Below are positions 45,051 to 55,200 of a stretch of 64,000 nt of DNA, piece after piece. Numbering within the stretch: the stretch's first letter is position 1; the number at the start of each line of letters is the position of its first letter. The notes under the pieces were generated by a model. The model did not search any database, had not been told where the DNA came from, and was given only the letters and a program-made list of their open reading frames with translations. The DNA is from Diadema setosum (taxonomy: Eukaryota; Echinodermata; Echinoidea; Diadematoida; Diadematidae), in the NCBI RefSeq assembly GCF_964275005.1, contig NC_092706.1, positions 5,684,564-5,748,563 of the forward strand, given 5' to 3'. The position numbers were made by a program, and so were the translations under genes.

Positions 45051-46052
45051 TAAAAGGGGTATCTCACTGAGCGACGAATGCTTACGAACGTTGCGAATTT
45101 TGGATTCGCCAACTTTTCTGACGAATGTTGGCAAACAGTCAGGGTACGCCTGTGCCAGTAGCGACATTTAGCGACTTTTAGTGGTGTTTATAGCAACAAC
45201 TAGCAACCTTTGAGCGAATGTTTGCAAAAGTGTCTGCGAAAGGCAGTTGGCGACTATAAGCGACCATAAGCAAAAATTAGCAACAGTTTTTTTTTGCGAG
45301 GATTAGCAACTATTTGCCAATCCTATACCACTATTTGTGAATGTTTGGGAACGTTCGCTGACTCCTGGGAAAGTACTCGGTGAATCTATGGACCCAACCC
45401 TATAAAAAGGGTGAGCAAACCTTCCCCAACATTCCGATTTCCTCTGACCGCAATCGAAGAATATTTTCAAGGTTTGAAATGAATTTCTGCCCGAAAGAGG
45501 GTACTCCTCACCATTTTCTCACCAATATCAGAGGGTGATGAGGAAGAGAACTCATCATCTTCAATATCATCAAGAGCTTCAGCAGCAGCAGCAGGTGGTT
45601 TAGTAGCACCCTCCTGGACCTCGATCCCCCGACCCCCGAGGGGTGTTCACCCTCCTTTTAGTACCTTGTTTCTTTGGCATGGCGACCTACATGGCAAATT
45701 TCTCTCAATGGGTCGATTTTATACAGTAACCATAATGGTCACGTGTCGGTAGCATCAACATTGGTGAAGTAGAAAGAACTTATAGGCGACACCGTCTTAC
45801 AACCGTTTGCAGAGACTTATGATTGTTTTGCAACTGTTTAAGGGAAAATAAAAATTCGCAAAGAAATTTTGAACATGTTCAAAATTCAATTACGACCAAA
45901 AAAAAAAAAAAAAAAACTTTTCGACAAAGAAAACTGTTTGCGAATTTTCTTGCGACCTTTAACGAACCTTTTGACACCTTTTACGAACCCTGGCGAAATT
46001 CCAAATTCGCTGCGTGCGCAAGCATTCGCCGCTCAGTGAGACACCCCCTTAA
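45051..46052. mobile_element. 1-kb TIR element with GCGAAT/AGCGAC words and an ORF relic
   Basis: The left end reads TAAA-AGGGGTATCTCACTGAGC. The inverted right end reads TTAA-GGGGGTGTCTCACTGAGC. Both continue into GCGAATGCTT. Both subterminal blocks are dense in GCGAA, AGCGAC and TTTGCGA words. The centre holds a - strand start (45680) reading MPKKQGTKRRVNTP, then in a second frame EALDDIEDDEFSSSSPSDIG ending at 45477. That looks like the basic-then-acidic N-terminus of a transposase, with one frame break. The TTAA-like borders suggest a Kolobok or piggyBac-type target, as an inference. Confidence 0.75.
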
Positions 46053-46850
46053 CGTAGAAAAAAAAAAATATTCTTACCAGGAAAGGGGGCGTAATTTATA
46101 AATTTTGACCCGAAAGGATGACATTATGATCAGTTGCCTTGGAGATTTGTAAGACAGTGTTTAACATAATTGCGCCTTCTAATCTCTGTATGTTGTAAGG
46201 TTGTGGATACACTGCTCTGTAAAATCATACATCTAAAATTCCATAAACTTTTGTATTGAACGTCCATCATGGTTTATTTTAGACGTATTGAACATCGAAT
46301 GAAGTTGTGTCTTCATTAATATCTGACGTCTGTGTTGTTCTCGATCGAGATTGTGTAGATTTATTTATTGGGATCTATAAGCCTGTTCGGGGTTAGCTCA
46401 TGTGCACATGGGTACAATGACCTTTCTTCTTTCTCAGTTGATTAGGCACTTCATTAGTTTTTAAGCGACAGAATGCATACGCTTGCCCGACGTCAACATG
46501 GAATTCATCAGTCATGTTCAAACAAAGGATGAACTTGCGTAGACCAGGTGACCAGAATGATCAATTAGCACTTTGGAAAGCATCTATTTTATTATTTTGC
46601 ATTTAATGTATTAATAATCTTTTTCTATTGATATTGTCAGATACGGCTTTTGCTGTCAGGTGGATGTGCTGGCAAGCATCACTTGTAAGGATCACTTGAA
46701 TAATCATTACATCACAGATGCTTATCTCAGTGAATTTAACAACCAATATGCTCCGCTGGTACAGATGACCTTTTTCTGCTCATGCTCAAAGTGGAACCCC
46801 GAACTAGCTTATTAATGCCTGCTTTCTTTCTGTTCAGTGTTTCCCCTAAA
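46053..46850. other. Spacer with dispersed repeat, second copy (46530-46770)
   Basis: The segment 46530-46770 repeats 25080-25330: GAACTTGCGTAG, CAGGTGACCAGAATG, GGATGTGCTGGCAAGCATCA and CTTATCTCAGTGAATTT. The rest is unremarkable. Confidence 0.55.
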
Positions 46851-47172
46851 GGTGGCCTCACACTATATGCGGTTTTTCGATCGCAGTGCTTGCGATCTGT
46901 TGCGGTTGCCAGATCGCAATCATCGAGTCGCATAGTGTGAGCGCAACGACCGCAAGGCTTGCGAAATTTCAGCCGGTCGCAAGGGATCGCAGAGGCAACC
47001 GCAGACGATCGCAAGGTTTTGAACATGTTCAAAATTTGACAGCAGCCGCAAGGAGGTCGCAAGGCTTGCGGACGCCTCCAAGTCGCGAGAAGTCGCATGC
47101 GGTCGAGAACCGCGTGCGACTTCTCGAAACCGCAAGCAGTCGCAAGAAAAAACCGCATAGTGTGAAGCGACC
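46851..47172. mobile_element. Foldback MITE saturated with GCAAG/CTTGCG words
   Basis: The ends GGTGGCCTCACACTATATGC and, inverted, GGTCGCTTCACACTATGCGG are followed by GGTTTTT. The interior is nearly all GCAAG, CTTGCG, GCGATCGCA and GGTCGC words in both orientations, plus a GAACATGTTCAAAATT segment. The ORFs read across it (46886-47416 and others) are by-products of the CpG-rich words. Confidence 0.82.
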
Positions 47173-47610
47173 TACCTGGGTCTTGCGTGTGAAGCACAAT
47201 AGCTGCGTCATGCGTGATTTATTAAACGATCTCAATAACAACTTTTTACGTATTGTGTTCTCTGTCTTTGTGTGTTTACATAAGTTTTGTGTCAATCCGT
47301 GCGTTTGTGCTTTTGTTCGTGGATTTGATTTTGTGTGTGTGTACACATGCATACGTCTGTGTGTGCGTGTGTGTGTCTGTGTGTATGCGTGTACACGTGA
47401 GTACAAAATATGTTGAAATCGTAGCATTGTAAAGCGGTAAAGAGGTACAAGAATTCAAAGCTTTTGCGGCACAAAACCTGAACCGTATACTGTATGCGAC
47501 CTATTTCCTGTGCAGAGTTATAACTTCACAGTATGAAGTGCCTTCATTTTGACAAAACTGCAGAGAACGTCTGTAAGAATATCTGTCAGCATTCAAAATG
47601 TATAGATTTT
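47173..47610. other. Spacer with TG-rich tract
   Basis: A (TG)n-like tract lies at about 47328-47400. No gene recognised. Confidence 0.5.
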
Positions 47611-48052
47611 TTTTTACTTCGTTATAAGGGGAGTGCACTGTATCAAAATTATGTTATTGTTCAATCAACACCTTCTTAAACAGTCGTTTGAAACTCTGCA
47701 TATAGTTGGCTCCCGCTATAACAAGTCCTTGGGACTGGCGCTTTTCTTTCGTTAACATACATCGAAATTTCGTCATAGCCGAACAATAAAGTACGTAAAT
47801 GTAAAAATACGACGTAGATGACAATCTTGCGACCTGAATTTTTACTTCGTTGTAGCGAGCATTTCGTTATAGCCTCACTTGTTATAACAGGAGTACACTG
47901 CGATAGGCCTATACATTGTATTCAGGTGCAAAAAAAAAAAGAAGGTACAAACCACATGAAACTTGTGTTCGCGGCCATGATGACATCTCCTCAGCTAATT
48001 ACAGTGCACTCTCGTTTTAACAAACACCGTTTTAAAAAAAAAAAAAAAAACT
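47611..48052. mobile_element. Cluster of pogo-like MITE scraps
   Basis: A right-hand end lies at about 47614-47642 (CTTCGTTATAAGGGGAGTGC-ACTG). A near-complete diverged copy spans 47703-47900 (TTGGCTCCCGCTATAAC ... GTTATAACAGGAGTACACTG). A left-hand end lies at 48002 (CAGTGCACTCTCGTTTTAAC). All match the MITE at 10981-11166. Confidence 0.7.
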
Positions 48053-48076
48053 CAGGTAAAAAGAGTATGACTATCA

Positions 48077-48078
<2 letters not shown>

Positions 48079-48118
<40 letters not shown>
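48079..48118. repeat. (TA)n microsatellite
   Basis: About 19 TA units. Confidence 0.95.
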
Positions 48119-48119
<1 letters not shown>

Positions 48120-48587
48120 CTAAAACAGTCGTATGAAACTCTTAATACAATTGTATAATTAATGTTCTTAATCTGTCTGAGTTGCCTAAATGAATCGTTT
48201 ACTATATCCTGTTTGACTTCAATTTCTTGTATGAACGTCATCTCACAAACTGAAAATGTGGCATGGATATTGTCCGTCCATTTGAGGGATCTATTTTCTC
48301 TTTGGTCTCTCAGATGAAGTCAACCCCGCCCGGATCTCATTAATTGCCCGTTTGACGTTTTGCACCATCGTGTACTGTACACCAGCTCATATCATGATGA
48401 CATAATATGGGAACCCTGTAGATGGGCTTTATAAAAAAACGACCGCTGAGGTCCATCAGCACAACCTTGTTTGACTGTTTGAGTTTGACATTGTAGAGAA
48501 TATGTTGTAATAGCTTCATAGATAAGACCACGGACTATTAGTCACATGGTTCCTGTGTCCCGTCAGCGGCGGTTGTGCCTCAAAAGC

Positions 48588-48782
48588 CGCATTCACATTT
48601 GTTGCATCGGTGTTGTACAGCTGTTGTAGCGGGACCGGTGGCAATCTGAAGGCGCGCACTCCGTCACAGACTACAACAGTGTGGTGCGTCGCGGTACAGT
48701 CCCGTAATATTCTGATACTAGGGTGCGTCCTATTGCACCGACCGCATCCTGTTGCATCGCGACGGATGGCAATGTGAATGCG
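48588..48782. repeat. Foldback repeat at the P450 3' flank
   Basis: A 12-bp perfect inverted pair, CGCATTCACATT (48588) and AATGTGAATGCG (48771), encloses GTTGCATCG, GTTGTAGCGGGACCGG and CGGTACAGTCCCG words in both orientations. It is CpG-rich like the other word-built elements. It lies 78 bp downstream of the P450 stop, so it may be within its 3' UTR. Confidence 0.6.
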
Positions 48783-48859
48783 TCCCGATACAACTCCGTT
48801 GCGAGACATTTTCTCCGCATTTGATATTGTCTTCTTAGTCAGGCTCAGAACTGTGTGAT

Positions 48860-49050
48860 TCATTCATGGCACTGTCTTATCTCCACGACAAGAGAGAATG
48901 GTTTGGGTGTGTAGATAATGGATGACTCGCCAAGGTGTCTTTTCGGAGCCCACGAGTCCGGTAAACGCAGAGAGAAGTCTTGGAGCACGTCGACGAGGAC
49001 GCTTCGTACCAACGTGAGCGAAAGTAGCTTTCCGGGACAGTTGCGAGGTC
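48860..49050 (-). CDS. P450 exon 5 (heme-binding loop, L helix, stop)
   Basis: It encodes (G)PRNCPGKLLSLTLVRSVL then VDVLQDFSLRLPDSW and YTPKPFSLVVEIRQCHE, then TGA. The intron splits the last Gly of FSVG, a position also used in other P450s of this clan. Acceptor CTTTCTCTTTCCAG. Confidence 0.95.
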
Positions 49051-52000
49051 CTGGAAAGAGAAAGTGAATAGAAGTAAAAGTTGAATTGATATCAAGTATT
49101 ACGTAAGAAACACAAAGAAAAAAAAAACTTGAGCGTGAGCAGATGAGTGCATTGCCATTGGTAAGTGTATTTTTACTACATGCATGGCGATCAATCCGCA
49201 GGGCCATACTGGATGCATTGACTGGTCTTGGTTATACCGAAGATCGAGTTTGCGACGTGGTAAAACTCACTTTTTAGCGTTGTTTGGGACAAGAAGACGA
49301 GCAGGCGACTTTCAAAACTCGCTTAGGCTCTTACCTCGTTAATAGGGAGTTTTCGCTACACGACGGGAAGACCGAGAATACGCGGAAGCAATCACCTGTG
49401 ACAGTCCCCGTACTCGGACTCCCGTCCCCATATCTAACTAAAGCAGTTTCGCGCTCCTGTTAAGACGGAGGCGTGGGGACAAGATCGCTGATTGGTTGGC
49501 TGGCTGGCTGGCTCACTCCTGCCCAGCATCGGGACCGAACGCTATTTTGGTCGAATACCGTGCTCGTTTTCCCCAGGACGAGACGTTTCTCGGATTTGAT
49601 CATGCGCAGAAGCAAATTTTGCACACGGCACGCTCAAATACCGACTGCGTCGTGCTTGCGAAAACTCCATAATGTTCAGCGTGGGAATGCGCTTCGGGGA
49701 GTTTCAACAAGTTGGCCTCTTCGCACGTTAAAGGGGAAATCCAGTCCAAATATAAGTTAGTCTGAAAAAAAGTTAAATCTTATGAGTTCAATGATAAAAA
49801 AATTTGACTGAAGTGGGATGAAAATAAGGAAGATATGACATTTTAAAGTTTTACTAATTTCTGCAAATTACAGTTCTTGTACAGTGGATATGAATATGCA
49901 AATGAGTGAGCTAACCATGTCATAACCTCACGATTTTACATTGATCGTGTAAAAAAAAAATGATGAAAATTCAATGTTTCTGTCATAGAAGTCTGAAACA
50001 TGATGTGTTATCTGGTTGAATAACTTCAGAATAGTGATCAGGTATAGATATACCAGGTTGAGCCTCGGGCATAATTACGTTTGAATGAAAAACTGGAGAT
50101 TTAAACATTTTATGTACAAACTGTATGGCAAATTGTGAGGCGATGACATGCTCACTTTGCCATTTGCATATTCATATTGACCACTCAAGAGCTGTTTCCT
50201 GAAAAAAATAGCGAAACTTCAAAATGTCATAACTTCTTAACATTTCACCCGATATCGATCAAAATTTTACAGTCGAATTCGTAATATTTTACTCTGTCTT
50301 ATCAGACTAATGTATATTTGAACTGGATTTCCCCTTTAACATTTTTTTTTTAACTGATCGCAGTTTCATCTGTGTCATTCTTGCTCACCAACTGAGAATC
50401 CCATTATTTCCGTAGAGGTCAGGCCACCACTTTCGTCAATGTATCTGTCTGGACGAAACACCAAGGGATCATCCCACTTCCTCGGGTCTCGTTGAGCAAG
50501 CATGATGTTGGACAGTAGAATGGTGTCACGTGGTATGTGGAACCCACCAATCGTTGTGTCGCGTACCGCGCAGTGCGGCGCGCCAAGTGGTGCTGGTGGA
50601 AACAGGCGAAGAGTCTCCAGGATGGTGGCCATAGTGTACGGGAAACTCTTGCTCTTCTCAAGCGCCGATGGCCGTTGGTTGCCTGGAGACAACAGAAAGT
50701 CAGAAAGAAAAAAACAAAACAAAACGAAACAAAAGCTAATGACAGTACGCCTATTGTTTAATTAGAGTGTTAAATAATGTTTGTCAGTTTCCTCTTGCCT
50801 AAGATGTAGTTATCATATGCCTTCCGTGTGAAAGTTTCTTCTCACTAGCTATTAATTACAATCGGTGAGCCAACGTTAATAGTGTGAAATCTGAACAGAC
50901 CAAAACCGTTTCTTTGAATATCTTTTTACAAACAAAAATGTGTATAGGGCCTACATTATTATCATGTCCATTTCAGATCTTTTCCCATGTGGTGCAGGAT
51001 GCCATTTAGTGTGTATGCATCATTATAAAGTTTCTGGCCTGAAACTTACTGTCTTTGACTGTTGACTCGATCTCCTTGTGAATCTTCGTCTGTACATCCG
51101 GATGGAGTGCCAGGTTGAGGAGAGTCCAATTCAACAACGCCACCACGCTCATGCACCCGGCCTGAAAGACGTCCGTCAGAATGCCGGCAAAGTTCTCCGT
51201 GTTCTCCGCTTCGTCGACTGGGTCGGACGCATCGGTGCGTCCTGCCGTCCGTTCCTCCAGACCGTCACCATCCTGCACTTCTTCTTCATCCTCACCCTCT
51301 GATCTTCTCCACCCACCACGCTCCCAGTACAGAAACGCATCCAAAAGGTTCGTCAGCTTGCCAGCGAAATCCTTCCGGTGCTCTCGCACGTGATTCTTCA
51401 TGGACACCATGACATCAGCGATATTAATGGACATATCGATCCAGTTGGTTAGCAGCGACTTGAGCCAACTGGGAATGTATCTGCCGACTAACACCATGAT
51501 TGGATTTGAAGTTAGGGTCTTATCTAAGAGCTTCATGAGCCTGTCGTTATCCTCCTCCATCGGGTCTTGGTGAGGGACTTTCCCCAACGCCAAATCGGCA
51601 AAGATCTTCATGATAAGGGCGTATGTCTCCGAGTTCATTGGGATCGGTCGGCCGGTGCTTTGTTGGAGTTTGCTGTTGAACCGGTCGATGTGTTTATGCA
51701 AGTGATTGCTGAAAGTGGAATCACCAAGCCCCAGGAGACGAAAACCATTCCAGAGGTGACTTCTGTTTTGACGATGAAGGGGTCCAGGCTGAGTTGCCAC
51801 AATACCTGTGGATAGAGGGAGAGGTAGGATGAGAGAATAACGTATAAGTGTGTTGAATTTGCAATTAAAATCCTTGTCAAGCGTTTGTCAAGGAACACAC
51901 TTACTGTGCAAATGTACTTGGACTTGTATTGATTTATAATTCCATGATCATCACTTTTGGGGTAAAAAGAAAATGTGTCATACATTTCGTAATATATTTT

Positions 52001-52240
52001 TTCTAGTTTTGTTCAGATGTACGTGGATATACCTCCACACACCAAAAACACCTTCCAAGCCAAGAATCTGCCGGTGACATCTGCAAATTATAGATGAAGT
52101 ATACGAGCAGAAGGTATCGAAATGCACTTTCCCCCTAATATAGACCAAGCATAACTTGCATGTTTCCCTGTAATGTCTTTTTTATCACATCAGTAACATG
52201 GAAACATTCAAGTTATGCTTAGTCTTATATAGGGAAAAGT

Positions 52241-52282
<42 letters not shown>

Positions 52283-55200
52283 CATATACATATAGTGCGA
52301 GAGATTGTTCCTTTTCCAAACGTACGTGGTGCCTCATTGAAAGCAGTAAACACAAGTCACGGGAAAGTGCAAACTTATCCGAATCTGCGTCGATTCATAT
52401 TGGATATTTTCGTGTTTGAGTGCGTGAGTGACCTCATTGTTCTCACTTCATGCACTTTGATACATTATTGTATTAAGAAAGTATGGTGGCCCTGAAATAC
52501 GCTCGACAACAGGTCATGTGCGCCGTGAATTTGCGACCAGGTCGCGAAATTCGCGATTTGGGATGCCAAGTTCGTGACTCGGGACGCGAATTTCATGACC
52601 CGGGACACGAACTTGGCGACCGAGGACGCAAAATTCGCGTCCTGTGGTCGCAAACTTCGCGTCCTGTGGTCGCAAACTTCGCGTCCTGTGGTCGCAAACT
52701 TCGCGACCGAAAGTCGCGAATTTCGTGACCACAGGACGCGAATTTTGCGTCCCCGGTCGCCAAATTCGTGTCCCCGGTCGCCAAGTTTGTGTCCCGGGTC
52801 ACGAACTTGGCGTGCCAAATCGCGAATTTTGCGACCTGGTCGCAAAATTCACGGCGCACATGACCTGTCGTCGAGCGTACTTCAGGACCACCATAGTACA
52901 GACATTCTGTAACAAACACGTGACACAGACACGTAGACACAAAAGATAGCCCTTTCTTCACCTCTCGTATGCTGTGTGGCGTTTATCATAGCCTGAGGCC
53001 TGTGACTGCAGTTCGCGGCATTCCGCTGGAACGCTTCCTTGATCAGGTCGGTGCTACTGAGCACGACTATCCTCGTTTTACCGATCTGTGTGCAGCAAAA
53101 CGATGACGAGCAGTCAGAGAAAATTACGTACATTTAATGAAAAGGTCTGTTCTTTAATAGAGGGGCTGGGGGTGATGCAAACGTGCACCATTAGCTTTAA
53201 AAAATTAGCCATTTCGACATTGCAAGCTTCAAAGAAAACTTTAATAAAGAATATTTCTTTTTATTATACTACGTCATGTACTACAGTGTACTGCCTATTT
53301 ATGTGAAATGCTTGTAAAAGCAAAGACACACATTACAGTGTAGGCTAACTACTTTCGAGTGTACTTCATGTACATCATTACTTTTTATTAATCCAAGATT
53401 CTGATTGGTTGAAATCGAAGTCATGATCGAATTCAACAATTACCTCCAATTATTGCTCAAAAGGAGTACTCTACTGCTCTAAAATGTTATGAAGTACCCA
53501 AGCTGTCCCATATAGATACTTCATACATGTAGTACCAAACCACCCCATAGGACTTAACAATCCTCTTATGGTTCGTAACGGTACGTATTAGGCACCTATG
53601 TACATTGTATTGTGACCCATGTGCACAAATTTGCATATTGCTACTTGGATAATTTACCACATGATATTCTGCAATTGGTATAATAAGTAAAATTTTATTC
53701 TGTTTAGTCGGTATATAAAACAGATAAGGACTGCTTTTATCCTTGGCGTTGTTGATATCATTGCCACTCATGGGATCTCAACTCTTTGCCATATTATGAC
53801 CTAATAATAGAGCAAGCTTCTCACCCAGAAGGAAAAACCAATTACACCCGTTGGAAATTTCAACTGTTCTGCAACTGGTTCCAGTTGGAAATTTCAACTG
53901 GAACCAGTTATCTGCAACTGGTTCCAGTTGGCTCTAACTGGTCTCTAATGCATATCCAGTGGAAAATCGGTGCATAAGTACATGGGATTTGATAGGAACC
54001 AGTCCCCACAACCAGTTGATAACTGATCTGTGCCCATGTTTCCAGTTGCACCAATTACACCAGTACAAACCAGTAAACAGTTATTTTAACTGTTCTCTAC
54101 TGGTTTAACTGGTCTTCACTGGTTGCAATTGGTACCGGTTAGACAGTTCTACAACCAGTTGGAAATTTCAACTGGTTCAAGTTGACTCCTAATGCATATC
54201 AAGTGAACAATCAGTACGAGTACATGGTACATGTACATATGTATTTAATAGGAACCAGTCCCCACAACCAGTTGATAACTGGTCTGTGCCCATGTTTCCA
54301 GTTGCACCAGTTGTTACCAGTACAAATCAGTAACTATTTTGAACTGGTCTCTACTGTTTAACTGGTCTTCGCTGGTTGCAACTGGTACCAGTTGAAACCA
54401 TGCAGTTGATACGTTGATGTTATACAAGTACAAGTTCAAGTTTAGACCAGTTGAAGTTGTATTGGTTACCAGTTGATACCAGTTGATCAGATCATATTGT
54501 GTACAAGTTGACACCAGTTAACCAGTCTTGCTGGTACCAGCTAATGCTATACTAGTCTAAGTCTCACTGGGTACCAGTCAGTTGATACCACTTGAAGTCT
54601 ACTTTTTTGATTCAGTTGACTAAACTGGTATAATATTCGGGCCTATGTGCCAGTTTGCCTCCAGTTGACTGCAGTTGAAAACAATTGAGTGGAATAAACC
54701 AGCATACAGACTAACCTAAACAGATACTATTCGCTGTGGTTGAATCCAGCTGAAACAAGCGGATAAACTGCATAGCCAATTTTACACCAGTCTGAACATA
54801 CATAATTATTTAATTACCATGCAGTTGACAACAAAATTAATAAACTGTCATACCCACACTGACAAGTTGCCTTTAGAACACTTTGGACAAAGCTGAGAAA
54901 TTTCATACCAGCTGAAGAAGCAAAGTAAAGAAAAAAAAAACAAGAAACAAACAGACAAAAGTAATAAAACATGCTTTAAAAATGAATCCTTGTGGTAAAA
55001 GTGAATTCAGTTGGTACAAATTGAAGTGAGTTGATATTTCAACTAGCAAACTACATGTAGACCAGGTATGTACAATGTATGTGTTCTTGTGTATCTGTGT
55101 GTGTGTGTGTGGTTGTGGGTGTGTGTGTGTCAGTTTGTGTGTAAACTGTTTGTTGACACTTGAAAGCCATGTACCTGACTGGACTTGCTTATATACCAGT

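Noticed and set aside
44664-45167. 167-aa ORF on the - strand
   Set aside because: It starts inside the TIR of the 45051 element and runs out into unrelated spacer. No domain pattern.
46886-47416. 176-aa ORF (+) and overlapping 132-153-aa ORFs (-)
   Set aside because: They arise from the stop-poor GCAAG/CTTGCG words of the foldback MITE and a TG-rich tract. The peptides are repeats of RSQG and VCVC type.
48516-48863. 115-aa ORF downstream of the P450 stop (-)
   Set aside because: It spans the CpG-rich foldback repeat at 48588-48782 and begins after the P450 stop. Considered read-through of repeat words.
50375-50400. Extra Gly in the P450 heme motif at the exon 4/5 junction
   Set aside because: On recount the Gly of FSVG is the codon split by the intron, so the motif FSVGPRNCPG is canonical.
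52465-52961. Six overlapping ORFs of 72-126 aa on both strands
   Set aside because: All are translations of the GCGACC word array (repeated CDHRTRSLRPQD-type peptides), not genes.
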